Shown piece after piece: positions 43,590 to 55,219 of a stretch of 64,000 bases of DNA. How positions within the stretch are numbered: position 1 is the stretch's first letter; each line of letters starts with the position of its first letter. A model generated the notes under the pieces. It was given only the letters and a program-made list of their open reading frames with translations. It searched no databases and was not told the origin of the DNA. Source of the stretch: Knoxdaviesia capensis (lineage: Eukaryota > Ascomycota > Sordariomycetes > Microascales > Gondwanamycetaceae); assembly GCA_001510575.1 (NCBI GenBank), contig LNGK01000002.1:1104144-1168143 (forward strand). The letters run 5' to 3'. The position numbers and the translations under genes are program-made.

Positions 43590-45073
43590 TTAAACCCTAA
43601 CTTTGCTTGCATCCCCGATTACCACAAGGCTGAAGAAGAGACTCCCAGATTACGTTGCTACCCAGTACTATACCCCCCGGATAGGCGAAGTCATCAAAGA
43701 GCGCTACCGAGTCGCGGGGAAACTGGAATTCTACGGCCTGGCTTGCCCGGGACTTGATGTAAGTCCCCTGACCTACTTTGATATCCTATCGAGCTCAGAA
43801 TGTTTATTCTTTACACCCAATATTGGCCGCCGCCATGTCATGCCTAAGAAATCCGTCGAGGCATCACCCATGGGCAAGCGATTAGACTACGAGGTCAATA
43901 TGTATAGGCGAATTGAGCTGGCTTCAAACGATCATCGTGGCCGCCGGTCCGTCAGAACGCTGCTCGATACGTTTGATGTTGATGGACCGCTGGATAAGCA
44001 CCGATGCCTCGTTCATCGCCCATTATGGAAGAGCGTGCTGACGTTTCCTCGTCGCATCCCGGTCGAAAGATTGCCGCCCGCCGTTCCAGCTGTTGTTCTT
44101 CAGCGCCTGTTTCTGGCACTGGACTATCTTCTTACGGAGTGCCAGATCACACACACTGGTGTGTACAGTACTACTATAATTTCCCCGCTCATTTCTCATT
44201 CCGAGGACCCCTTGCTTACATCTTTCACACGTAGACATAAAGGCCGACAACATAATGCTTGGCATCGACGGCGACGATGTATTCCGCGACTTAAAGAGAA
44301 AGAGCTTCAACGCCCAGTACCGAGAAAGGAAGTAGGCACCGATGGGAGAACCATCTACATGTCTCGCGATCTCATAATGCCGCGTAATCTGGGAGGCCCG
44401 GTCCTCTACGACTTCGGCTCGGCTGTGGTCGGTGACGGCCCCCACTCCCAATTTGTCTAACCTAATGTCTACCGGGCACCCGACGTTATCTTGGGCGTGC
44501 CGCGGACATACAGCCTGGACATCTGGAACACAGGCTGCATGGTGAACACTACCTAACCGACATTATATGTATATCATATCCTAATGGGATTGAAGTGAAC
44601 TGACAAGTGTGATAGATCGGGGACATCTCCGAGGGCAGGTCGTTATTCCCTGGCCACGACCCCGAGGATCAGAGATACCGGAGTCGCGCCCACCTCGCCG
44701 AGATAACCCGTCTTCTTGGCCCTCCGCCGCCAAGTCTCATGGGGAAAGCGCTGTTGAGAACTAAGTTCTTCACGGATCAAGGCATGTCAAGGCTTTACCC
44801 TCTTCTTCTTCTTTTGGTCTCAATCGAACTTACTTCTCCTGTTTTGCCGTCCCCGTTTTTCTTGCAAGTCTGCAAGTTCTCCCCACATCTACAGGCGACT
44901 TTCGTCACCTTGAACACCAGGTGAAAGAACCGGCTGGGCTCGAAGCACGGGAGACGACGCTTGATGGGAAAGGCGAGCGGGATGCGTTCTTGCACATGAT
45001 GCAGAAGATGCTGCAATGGGAGGCTGAAAATCGCAGCTGGGCCAAAGAGCTGGTGGAAGACGGAAGGGAATAA
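43590..45073 (+). pseudogene. SRPK-like protein kinase pseudogene
   Basis: Remnant of a fungal SR-protein-kinase-like enzyme. The reading frame changes just before LPDYVATQYYTPRIGEVIKER: the bases upstream read IPDYHKAEEET only in another frame, so there is an indel near 43630. The Gly-rich ATP loop is deleted and shifted (43720-43760). The segment YEVNMYRRIELASNDH through LLDTFDVDGP, then FLALDYLLTECQITHT, an intact-looking intron (44159-44234), DIKADNIML (catalytic Asp) and YDFGSA (DFG) survive. Translation then hits a TAA at 44458-44460, where the family has Gln (QPNVYRAPE). After it come YRAPDVILG, SLDIWNTGCM, LFPGHDPED, GPPPPSLMGKAL and MLQWEAENRSWAKEL to the old stop at 45073. It lies 106 bp from the retroelement. 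One could argue for a truncated expressed protein (43603-44460), but it would lack the ATP loop. Confidence 0.82.
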
Positions 45074-46479
45074 GAAAGTTGCCTGGTGAGCAGGTGGCAA
45101 ACGAAAACAGAAATTACCTAAACCAAAGTTTTATCAAACGGACAGAATGAGCCGAGCACCCTATCGCGAAGTTCACCCATTTCCATCCCTTATAGTGAGT
45201 GGCTAACCCTAATATTAAGCAAGGGACCCTAGACGGACAGCAGCGTGTTAAGCGGGTCCGGGATTTCGGGCCGTATGGTCAAAGCCGCCGGGTCCACCAT
45301 CCCAGCAAACCGCAGCCGAAAACGCCGATGGTTCACCTCCACCCATGAACATTTTTCCTTTCTTTCCCTTTTCTTAGCTATGGTAGGCGCAGAAGGAAGG
45401 TACGGGGGTGTCAGTCGCACCTTCCCAACTCTGGCAGCCCAGCACCATGGAATAATTCAACCGATGGAACCCTTCATTTCCTGTCTTTTTTTTCTGGTTC
45501 GCTCGCAGAGCCTCAACTTTCTTCCTGCGTTAAAACTTTTCGGGGTCCTTTCGGCTTCCGCTTGCTGTATCCGTGAAAATCCAATTTTTTTTGTTCCTTT
45601 TCCTATACGCGGACAAGCAAAATAGTCTTTGTATATTCATGCCCAAAAGGAGAGAGCCTTGGATATTACTTAGTGTCCGTCCGTATGGCCCATATCCATT
45701 TGCCATTCTTCCCTGTTGACGATCTGGCATGTTGTTTAGTGGCATATCGTCCGTTCGTCTGGGTGAATTTTCCTTTATTATTTCACGGCTCGCTCCTCCG
45801 TCTCCTCCTTGAGCTTCATCCCTACTTGGGTAGAAGAACTTGCTTCCGGACCCTTCTCGGCGGTCCCACACCGCATGGCACGCAGTGACGCGTTTTTCTT
45901 TTCTTTTCTTTTCTTTTTTTCGCCTTATACCCAGACATGGTGTGTGATTTGCCCTTTGCAGTAGTGAAGCTCTCTTGAACTTGCACCCGGACTTTTCACC
46001 TCGTGTTTTGTAAGATTGTTGTCAGTTCAAGCGGTACCATGGATGTTGGCTATTCCACGTGTTACCGCAACTTTGGCGGTGATGTTTTTCTCGCTTGAAC
46101 CTAAATGCTTAGGCCGAGGTCCAGACCGAATCGGAAGTATTCCCCGGGACCTGTGGTGGCACTTGCTTATCTCCTGTCTAGATAGTGGTCCACAGGTTCT
46201 TTCACATATATTGCACCGTATAGCCTCTTCCCAGTACTATGGGAAGTGTTTCCAGCTTCCTGCTGGTCCACGAACTCTGTCATATCAGCTAAGGAACCAC
46301 GTCTGCGGAAAGCTTCTGAAGTTTCCGGTGACACTATTCGGAAGCTCACACCGATAGTATATTGGCCGTCTGGCCGTCTTGCCACTTACGAGTTTTCCAT
46401 GCTCGGGATATTCTTCTTTATTTCCCTTTCTTCCCTGTGCTGTTGAAGAATATTACCGGATTTGCCCTGCTCTCAAGTT

Positions 46480-46516
<37 letters not shown>

Positions 46517-46586
46517 GAACAACTCTCCTCCTATTCCCACCACGTCCATGTCTTGCACTACACTGAAATACCACCCACAGCCCAAC
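45074..46586. other. Intergenic and leader region of the DUF1479 gene
   Basis: 1.5 kb between the kinase remnant and the DUF1479 start. The + strand is CT-rich from 45340 to 45930 and again just before 46440, which fits the leader of the rightward gene. A (TA)n run lies at 46485-46515. The telomere-like word CTAACCCTAA is at about 45203. The DUF1479 frame is open back to 46362 but translates the TA run, so that part is taken as leader. Confidence 0.6.
46485..46515. repeat. (TA)n microsatellite
   Basis: About 15 TA units, 70 bp before the chosen DUF1479 start. Confidence 0.95.
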
Positions 46587-48254
46587 ATGGACACCGAAAA
46601 GCCCGATTCCCCAACCTTCCCCGACTCCTTCCCGCTTCCGAGGCGGTTCATCTCCGTCAAGCGCGCCATAATGTCCGGCCGCGAGCAGGCCCTCACCGAC
46701 TCGTGGGAGAGGCTACTCGCGGCGCTATCCGCCGAATTCGACGCCCTGGACACCCGAGTGCACGAGAACACACAGCCCGTCATACCGAGTGTCGCATTCG
46801 CTGATCTATTAGGCAGCTCCGACGACGCGGACGATTTTGCTGACGCAGTGCGCAGATGCGGTGCGGGAATCGTGCGCGGTGTGGTTCCGGCCGAGACTGT
46901 CGCTGAGTGGACATACGAGACAACGGCGTACCTTTCAGCAGCGTCCGCACACACACAAACGCCGAAATCCCCGAAGCCGCGGACGGATATGGACGACACC
47001 ACCGATATCTACTGGTCGCCGGCACAAGTGTCAGCGCGCGCCCACCCGAACGTCCTTGCTACACAGCGCCTATTGATGCGTACAGTCTGGCACTCACGCA
47101 GCCCCGTAGCGGCGGTATCACCCAGATTCCCCGTGGCATACTGCGACCGCCTGCAGCTTAGCAGTGCCGATGACCAACCCCACAGCGCCAGCTCCCCAAC
47201 CAAGGACAGCCCCACCGCGACTCGGAAGCAGGTCACCGCAACAGTGGACGGCGGCAGCGTCGAGCGGTGGGAGCCGGACGGATACGGTAGCGCGGGCACG
47301 TACGACGCCATCTGGGCCGGCGCATGGGAGGAGTGGGACCCGTGGGACAGCGCAGCGCGCCTGCGTGTGTCGGCCGACCTCTACAACGGCGTTGGCTCGT
47401 GCAGCATGTTCCGCATGTTCCAGGGTTTGCTCGCGCTGGCCCCCGACACCGCCGCCGCTCCCGCCCTGCACCTGTGTCCGCTGCTCCGCCTCGCCACCCC
47501 GTACTTCCTCCTCCGGCCGTTCTTCGCACCGCGCAACCCCCGCTCGGCCCTGCGGTCGGCCACAGCGTTCCTCAGCCCGGCCAACTGGGCCCCGCTAGAC
47601 CTCCTCCACGGCGAGATTGGCGCCGATGCGGCGGTCTTGCAGGGTGCTGTGCCGGGTGCCTCGCAGGAGATTTCAGAGCTGCTACACCCGCACCTGCAGC
47701 TGCGCCGTAGTCTCATCCGGGTACCGCCGCTCGAGCCGGGCGATTACGTCGTGTGGCACTGCGATACAGTGCACTCGTTCCGCACTCCGCCCGCCCCGAC
47801 CAGCAGCTCCCCTACAACACCCGCATCCTCTTCCTCGTCGGCAATCGGAACCGCCCGCCCGTCTCCCCTAATCTCCCCGCCGCCAACCGCAACCTGCACG
47901 CCAATCTGTTCGCGAGCCGGATCCCCCACCCTGCACTCCGGCCGTCTGGTGCTCCCCGCTGCGGTGTTCCTGGCCGCCTGTCCGCTGACGCAGACCAACG
48001 CGTTGTACTTGGCGCGCCAGCGGAAGGCGTTTGTGGCCGGTGGGCCGGCGCCGGATTTTGCGGGGGCGCGCGGTGAGAGTGGGGTTCGCGGCCGTCCCGG
48101 GCCAGTGGAGGTCCGTGATACTGGCGGAGAGTCCGCCCTGAGGGCTATGGGCCTTGCGGTGTGGGATGAGGAAGAGGCGGATTGTGATGAGGAGGCGGCT
48201 GTGTTGGGAATGGCGAATGATATTCTGTTTCCGGACCGGTTTGACGAGGACTGA
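46587..48254 (+). CDS. DUF1479 (YbiU-like) putative 2-oxoglutarate/Fe(II) dioxygenase-fold protein
   Basis: Single exon of 555 residues; an ATG at 46548 would add 13. Family landmarks in order: LPRRFISVKRAIMSG near the start; RCGAGIVRGVVPAE at about 92-105; the block TDIYWSPAQVSARAHPNVLATQ; VDGGSVERWEPDGY near 221-234; IWAGAWEEWDPWDSA; CSMFRMFQGLLAL; LATPYFLLRPFF; the distal metal-ligand region PGDYVVWHCDTVHSF near 385-400; and CPLTQTNALYLARQRKAF. DUF1479 proteins adopt the cupin/2OG-oxygenase fold, and no substrate is established. Two oddities: the residue two before the Asp of VDGG is Thr, where I remember a His (the HxD iron motif), and about 45 Pro/Ser/Thr residues are inserted after VHSF. 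Either change could make this copy inactive or divergent. The third codon position is very GC-rich compared with its surroundings. Confidence 0.85.
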   Translation: MDTEKPDSPTFPDSFPLPRRFISVKRAIMSGREQALTDSWERLLAALSAEFDALDTRVHENTQPVIPSVAFADLLGSSDDADDFADAVRRCGAGIVRGVVPAETVAEWTYETTAYLSAASAHTQTPKSPKPRTDMDDTTDIYWSPAQVSARAHPNVLATQRLLMRTVWHSRSPVAAVSPRFPVAYCDRLQLSSADDQPHSASSPTKDSPTATRKQVTATVDGGSVERWEPDGYGSAGTYDAIWAGAWEEWDPWDSAARLRVSADLYNGVGSCSMFRMFQGLLALAPDTAAAPALHLCPLLRLATPYFLLRPFFAPRNPRSALRSATAFLSPANWAPLDLLHGEIGADAAVLQGAVPGASQEISELLHPHLQLRRSLIRVPPLEPGDYVVWHCDTVHSFRTPPAPTSSSPTTPASSSSSAIGTARPSPLISPPPTATCTPICSRAGSPTLHSGRLVLPAAVFLAACPLTQTNALYLARQRKAFVAGGPAPDFAGARGESGVRGRPGPVEVRDTGGESALRAMGLAVWDEEEADCDEEAAVLGMANDILFPDRFDED

Positions 48255-48879
48255 GCTGGGACTCGCTTTTCAGCTTCACGGCATCTCAGCCCCCCTTCCT
48301 TCCGGTTGGATATCCTTTTGTTTGACTCTGATGACTTACCCATTTTCCTTAGCTTTATCACCCCTTTTCCTTCTCCTTCCCTCCCCTCATCACGCTGGTT
48401 TAAGATTGCATAGAGACGCTTCACGGCTCACTACAGATAGACACCCTTAGCAACGAATTATGTGGACACGATTGAATGGCAATAGTTTGTTTTCTAGTTT
48501 GTTCTTAACCGAGTAAAAAAAAGAAAAAAGGGAAGGGCAAAAGATTGATTGTATCTCATAACTGCGTGTGTGTGTATTTGGCCGGTTGGCTGCGAAAGGT
48601 CCAAACGAGCTTCGGTGAGCTTGGAAACCCCCCCATGAATGTAAAGTTTTGCCCAGCGTCGTGTAAGAAAGACAGTGGACAGCATACCACTGTGGATTTT
48701 GAGTGCGTGAATGTTGATCCGGTGTCGGTGATGCCCAATGGTGGGGTAAATTGAGAGTACTAGAAGAGGCTGAAAGAGAGGTCATGACACCTAAGGTATC
48801 ACGCGATTTCGCCACGAGCAGCCACAGTTCAGCCTACACTGAACACGCGACCATCTCAGAAGCCCCTCCTGCGTTCCGC
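48255..48879. other. Convergent intergenic region between DUF1479 and BAP31-like genes
   Basis: 625 bp between two stops. No supportable gene; presumably both 3' UTRs. Confidence 0.6.
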
Positions 48880-49676
48880 TTATTTATCCTTCTTCGAGAC
48901 GCCATCGTCCTGTGAAGCAGCGTACTTGTCACCAAGCGAATCCCACTCCTTGTGGAGCTGGCCACTCTGCTTCTTGAGGGTCTGGAGATCGGCGGTCTTG
49001 GATGCGAGCTCCTTCTTAAGACGGAGCACCTCAGCCGAGTCGGACGAGCCGCCGGCAGCCGTCGTACTGTTGTTGCTGCGCACCTTGTCCTCGAGGGCGA
49101 TGATCTCGATGATCATGACGTAGGTGCGGTTGAGGATCAGCGAGAGGAAGAGCGTGAAACCGCACAGGTACATGTTGCGCTGGCTGTAGAACTTGCGGGC
49201 TTGCACTTCGAGGCGTTCGTGGCCCATGACGGCCGGACTGGAGAGAAAGGAAACAGGGGGCTCCGGGTCAGTCCGGGCCTGTATATTGTGGAGAGAAGGG
49301 GAGATGGAGGGGCGGGGGGGTACGTGATATGAAGTGGTACTTACACGCCCTTGCTGTTATCTGTGGCAGCTATCAGCTCGAGCTGCACCCGATACACGCG
49401 GTTGACGCTATCAAGGAACAGGATCAAGATAAACACAAAGGTGATCTTCAGCCAGTACTGGGCCTGGGCGATGATCGGGCTCGTGGAGATGAACCTAGAT
49501 GAAGCTCGGTCATTAGCTCACGTCCTCCCAGCCTTGAAGGATCACTATAAGGAGGGCTATCAAACTCACGTGAAGAGCTTCTTCCGTAGATTATGCGGAA
49601 GAGGCACAATCAGGAGCAGGAAAATTCCCGTCTCCAGCATTAGGAGCATAAACACGAGAGTGTAGTAGAGAGTCAT
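48880..49676 (-). CDS. BAP31/Yet3-like ER transmembrane protein
   Basis: Three exons (49676-49570, 49494-49345, 49237-48880) give 204 residues. BAP31 (Yet1/Yet3 in yeast) is a multi-pass ER protein that acts in export and quality control of membrane cargo. Three hydrophobic segments are visible: residues 2-26 (MLLMLETGIFLLLIVPLP), about 43-63 (ITFVFILILFLDSVNRVY) and about 103-123 (MYLCGFTLFLSLILNRTYVMI). The conserved HNLRKKLF, VNRVYRV and ERLEVQARKFYSQRNMYLCGF stretches of the family are present. The cytosolic tail (130-195) is a heptad-like coiled coil (LRLKKELASKTADLQTLKKQ). The protein ends KKDK, a canonical KKXX retrieval signal, which supports ER/early Golgi cycling. Both introns have clear donors and in-frame junctions. 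Confidence 0.9.
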
Positions 49677-50565
49677 GGTGTCGAAATTTTGCAACGGTCG
49701 TGTGTGGGTGTCGTTAGGGTTGGTATCGTTGGTGGGAGGGGAAAAAAGCTAAGTTGAAGAGAAAGTAGGATGTCGCTGTTGAAAAGAATACAAAGAGTCA
49801 GTATCGCCAATATGATGTGTGTACACCGCTTGATTCAACCAGAGAGTAATGAGTGTTCAGAAAAGCAAAACACACACCCAAAGCCAGGAACCCACCGTAT
49901 TTAACAACGAGAATATGCCTGAGAGATGCACGATCCCGACAAAGTTCCACGCTGGCCTGTTTTTTTTGTTTTTTTGTTTTGATGTGTGAGGATGTGAGTC
50001 GCAGTGTAACACAGCCCAGTGTCAAGGAGCCACAATTCGAAAGAAAATGAAAGACTCGGAAGCAAGAGGACAGATATATAAATAAATCTCGTGAGCGAAG
50101 ATGTAAAAAAACAAAAAGAAACAAGAGGCGTCGTAAGGAAGGAAAAAAACTTAGCCGGACGGCATTACGTATGTATGCTGCGATAACTGCATATGTCGGT
50201 TTGTTGCACATGCAATTAGTGGGGTGGTGTTCAGCTGCTGTTGTTGCGTCAATATGAGCGCCAAACTTATGCTTGTATCCAGTCTTTCCCTTGTTCGGTT
50301 TCGTGGTGGTTGCTTCCCTCCCGAATCCGGGATTTTTTGCAATAAAGCTTGGCCCGATTGTGACTCCACATAAGCTAGCAGAAAACGTTGTCATTGGTCG
50401 AGACGAGAAACCGCACTGCCCCCCGCATACAGCTAGCTGTATTTCAGAGTCTCTAGGGTTACCTAGGGTTGCGATGCCGATTCAACGTCGTGTTAAGAAC
50501 AAGGATTGCACCTTTAAGAGAAAGATTAATACAACCAGCTCTAGAAGCGCCACATAGATCGCATC
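49677..50565. other. Upstream region of the BAP31-like gene / 3' flank of KMT6
   Basis: 889 bp between tandem leftward genes. Purine-rich stretches near 50040-50160 are CT-rich on the transcribed strand. An ATCTCTAGGGTTACC telomere-like word lies near 50451-50470. The open frame 49798-50394 (-) has no family resemblance. Confidence 0.5.
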
Positions 50566-53500
50566 TCACGTATATGCTGACCCAACTGCCGTGATGATCC
50601 TCGACACCACCCCGGCCGCACCCCCCGATCTTCCCCCAGACGATTCACTGCCGCCGTCCCCTGTATGACCCCGGCCCTCCTGCTGCTTCCCACCCGCACT
50701 CGCCATGACTCCTTCGCCGGCCGGGGGTTGCGTGTCGTTGCGACTCGGTAAGGCCACGTCGCCTGCCCCATCAGCCATAGTTTCGCCGTGCTTATGCTCG
50801 CCCGGTCCAGGTTGCTGATCCTCCGACGCTGATGCTACTACGTGGCCTGAACCGGTGGCTGGTGCGTGCTCGCTTGGGACCGCGGTCGGGATGGCTTCCA
50901 GCGTCGACGTGTCCGTGTCCATCACATCGCTGCTGTCCACACCCGTGCTATTTCCCACCTCGCCATCGTCCTCATCTGTGTCGTCAATCACCATCGATAC
51001 CCGCCGCCGCCGGCTGCTTCGCGCAGACACCGGCGTTGTTGCAACAGACGCGCCGGCTCGGCCACGGCCACGCCGACCAGTCGTGCCTCTACTACGCACG
51101 GATCCGCCACGAGCCCGACCACCACGGCCGCCCCGCCTGCGCCGACGTGTTCCTCCTCCGCGCCCCCCGCGCCCCAACTCCGCATCTTCTTCGTCCTCAT
51201 TCTCGTCGTTTTCGTCCCCCGACAAGCCTTCTGTCCCGTCAATTTCGTGGACGTCGTCCGCCCTGTCCAATTCCAGAGTTGCGTGTCCGTCGTCCCCGAC
51301 CTCCTCCCCCGCAACAGTCGGCGCCACAACTTCGCTGTCTCGGTCGGGCGTATGCTTCTCGGATGCCGTGTGTGCACTCCCCTCCACCTCGCCATCGGCA
51401 GTCTGCACGCCCCACGTCGGCCCGGCCCGCGGCTGCTGTTTGCGCTGCTTCAACGATCCAGCACTGCGTCGGCCACCGCGTTGTCCACTGTGGTCTGTGG
51501 CCACGCCGATCGATTCCGCGTTGCTCTGGTTTGCAACCTCATCGTCACCCTCTGCGGTAACCATCGAGATGTCGGCGCTCTCCATCGTTAAGCGTTGCCG
51601 CTTCCCGCGGCTCCGCCGTAGCGACATATGCCCGGTGTAGGTGTCTCGTTCGTTTTCAGCGTCGTCGCCGTTAGTCTCGCCGTTTTTGGAGGCCCCATCT
51701 GCTGTTTCCTGACCAGTGAGAGCAGCGCGCTTCCGCTTCGCCCCGGCCCCGTTACGACCCGAAGGCGGTCGTCCTGCACCTGGCCGACGACCGCCACGAC
51801 CGGAGCCTCTGCCTCCACGGGCCCCTCCGCGTTTTCGGCCGCCGCGGGCAGACGCGGTGGCAGCTACCGGCGGGGGGTACTCTTTACCCGCTCCATCGTC
51901 TCCAGCATCTTTCTCCTTATCAGTATCTGCCGGTTCCGAGAGAAGGTGCACCCGCAGCCGCCTTTGGCGTCCGGCCGCCCGCAGCCGCCCAAGACTCGCG
52001 CCGACATCAAGCTCTTCGTCGTCAGAATGAGACTCGATATCACTGGCCTGCCGTCGCGGCCCTCGGCGGCCCGTGCGGCTCCTGTCCGCACAGTCCTCCA
52101 GCAGCTTCTTCGTCAGGTTGGGGAAGTTCTCGCCGTAGTTGAAGAACAGCTCCTCGCCCGCGCGGATATCGCGCATCGCCGTGAACCGGATCCGGTACTC
52201 ACCGTTCACATACAGGATCTTGGGTACCACGTTGCACGCGCGCCGGTCGCTCTCGCCCGCGTGGTTGATGTAGCGGCTCAGGTTGCCGTACACGGCTGCG
52301 TCGACCCAGATGCCCTCTTGGTCGAGAAGCGTGAACAGATACGAACTGTGCGGGCCCTTGTTGAAGGCGTCGCCGCGCCGCGCTTCTCGCCGCACACCGT
52401 CGTCGTGGGAAATCAGCTCGCCCGTGTACTCAATCACGAACTCGTCCTGTGCGATATCTTCTGCGGAAATCAGTCCGTATCCGACGCCCTCCAGCTGGCT
52501 CTTGACCAGCACCAGCTTCTTTGTCCTTCCTCGTTGAAGGACACAGTTCTGGCATCCAGTTTCCATGAGTCTGTCGGTCATGTCGACTACGCTGGCAGGA
52601 GTACGGCCCTTGATATGGCCATTCTTTTCGTTCTCGGCAACAGCTGCTGCGGCGGCTGGAGATAGGGCGACAGTGAAGGGATCTGCCCGTTCTGCCGCAC
52701 CACACGAACTACACAGAACCGGGTCGCATTCGCGGTCCAGCTGGACGCAGATGCACGGCCGATCCTTTTGCTTCTGCATGCAGGTCTTGCCGTTGATGTG
52801 GCACGCACACCCTGTGAACTTGTGCGCACAGTTCTGAACTGTGCACCGGCAGAATCGCTCACACAGCACACGAGCCATCACACACGGACATTTGCTAGTA
52901 CAGGGTCCATCGTGGTTACATGGCTCGATCAGCTCGCGGCCCTGGTGTACATGGGCAAGCGTGTGGTCGCGCCAGTCGCCAATCAGCACCTTCTTGAATC
53001 GGTCGTACCAAGGGAGGTTCCGGACTGGCTGTGCCGCGTTGTTCGCTGGTCGAGCGTCTGCTGCGACCCTTGATGAGCTGGCCCCACCATTCAAAGACCC
53101 GGAGGGAGCCGCCGCAGGCCCCGTAGGCATTCCCGGATAGAGAGAGTTTCTCATTGCATATTCGTGGACCCGCCAGCATGACCGGTCAAAGTACCTGGCA
53201 GCATTACAGGCAGCGGCGCGCTGCTGGACGGTGGTGGTTCCGGTGGCCGCCAACGCGCGAAAACTGTCCTTCTCACGGTCGGTCCAGGGTAGATCATCGC
53301 GCCGCTTTCCTGCCCACCCGTCGGTGTCCCGCATCTTAGCCTTTGTGACCAGGAAGCAGTTGTCACCACAGGGGTCCTTGGAGATCATCCGGCCCGAAAC
53401 TCCCGGCACGTCGTCAGGCCCAAGGAGCTGCCGGCGGCGCCGCTGGGTGCCTTCAACACCGCCCCACAGCTCCATGGAAAACGTGCGCTTACTGTTGCGC

Positions 53501-55219
53501 GCGTCGTAGTCGCCGTGCTCGCAGGAGTGGGTGAAGCAGATCAAACAGCTGAGGATTACATGGGTCTCAAGCAAACTCTCAACTTGGCCACCGTCACCAA
53601 CTCGGCTGTCTTTCTGTGCACGGCGGGCGTCGTTACTCAACGCACTTTCCATGGTTTCATATAGCTTCAGCACGTCTCGTAAGATGAAAGCCTTGGGCTT
53701 GTGTGATAATGTGTTGAAGACGTAGTTGAAAGCATCGGTAAACATTTGCGCGGATCTGTAGCTCCGTGGGGACTGCTGGAGCTTCGCTTGGTAATCACTG
53801 CTCCCGGGAATATGAGCTGAGGTCTTCGACTGCGAGGACGAGGAGTCGGCTTCGCGAGATGACGCATTGTATGCCAGAAGCTGGGGGATGGTGCATCGGT
53901 CGATTGACAGTTGTTTTAACCAGAGCGGCAACATAGACATAGCAGCCACAGCACACTCATCCTGGATGGTTTTGGCAACTTTATCTTCACGGCTCAGGGG
54001 GTTGAATCCAGCCTTTTGATCCATGTCCTCCAGCTCCTGGAGCCAAACATTGTACCCACCCTCTTCAGAGTCGTCCAAGTCGCGAATGTGAGGGACGAAT
54101 TTAAGAGGAGTATGTGGCGCAAGAATGTTCTTGCAGATGTCGACGTGGTGAAACCGATACGAAGGAACAGCTTCGACGGGCGTCTGGATGCCGACAGCTT
54201 TGAGGTTCAGGTTTTGGCCAGCTTTCTTTGGCACCGCATGTACCTGAATGTGGGCCTGTCGTTAGTACTTTGCACATAGAGTGGTTAAAGGTCCGCATAA
54301 TCACATGGTATTAGATATCACATACTTTGAATTTGGCACGCATGGTCTCTCCTTTCTCTTCAGGGACCGAAGCTATGGATATCCCAGCAAAGAGGTCGGC
54401 ACCCGATTGGACTCTCGTTTCAACCGGCTCCGTGTTTTGCAGGATAGAGTAGCACATGCGCTCGTGATTCTGCGACAGATCCCTAGCTAGTCCGCTAAGC
54501 TTGTATATGATCTTGTCTATCGTCCATTCTGTGACCTCGGGAGCTGCATCTGGTACCGAGCCTGTAGATGACCGTTGAGCAGTGTGATGGGATGTAGATG
54601 GAGTATCTGTTGTCGGGTGCCCTTCGCGAGTCCTAATGGATGGAGAGTCTAAAATCGGGGAGGCGAGGATGGTTCGTGGCTTCCGAGGCGGGGATGAGGG
54701 CTTCGAGGGAGAGGTTGGGTTGATGGGCCGGATACGCAGTTCATCGGCGGAGGACCGCATAAGAGGGACAGATTCGGCCACGGGGACGGTTGGGATGCCG
54801 GTCGGGGCTAGTGACGCGCCTGCCGGCCGGGGTTCGTAATTACGGGTAGGAAGCCGTGGAGGATGAGATGCAAATGGCGATGCGGATGAATGAGAACGAA
54901 CGTTGTTGCTGTCGGAGTGGCTCGATGGCACGGGGGTGGAACGGCCGGTGATGGGTAGGTGAACAGGAGTGTCGTGGTTCTTGGTGGTGCGTGGTACGGC
55001 GAGAGAAGGTACACTGCTGCGTTCCGGGGCAAGACGCGGCAGCCGCACGGTTAGATGATCGTGACCCGCACCGGCGCTGATGCCGGAAGCGGACCCGGTC
55101 GTGGAAACATCGCCGTCTTCAACGTCACTCCCCGAATCATTGCTAGCTTCGCTTGCAGCCTTGCTAGTGACGGAGAGAGTTAAGTCGACGACATCGTCGG
55201 GGTGAAACGAAGAAGGCAT
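50566..55219 (-). CDS. EZH2/KMT6-type histone H3K27 methyltransferase (PRC2 catalytic subunit)
   Basis: Two exons (55219-54326 and 54243-50566), joined at KFK|VHAVPKK with a textbook branch site in the intron, give 1,523 residues. Residues 1-230 are Ser/Pro-rich and disordered. Residues 230-720 hold the EZH-type N-terminal region (ALFAG-like ADLFAGIS, ECAVAAMSMLPLW, HVILSCLICFTHSCEHGDYDARNS). A pre-SET CXC domain spans about 740-822 (CNHDGPC, CPCVMARVLCERFC, CAHKFTGCACH, CDPVLCSSCG). The SET domain spans about 872-1010: GYGLISAEDI, FVIEYTGELIS, RYINHAGESDRRACNV, GEELFFNYGENFPNLTKK. The CXC-SET order is specific to EZH2/KMT6 enzymes. The ~510 residues after SET are unusual: Gly/Arg-rich, AT-hook-like tracts (GGRKRGGARGGRGSGRGG and others) and acidic stretches. 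The enzyme would deposit H3K27me3 and needs EED and SUZ12, which are not in the window. Confidence 0.93.

Noticed and set aside
46362..46586. N-terminal extension of the DUF1479 frame
   Set aside because: Would translate a TA microsatellite into a Tyr-Ile run; the family similarity starts after the ATG at 46587.
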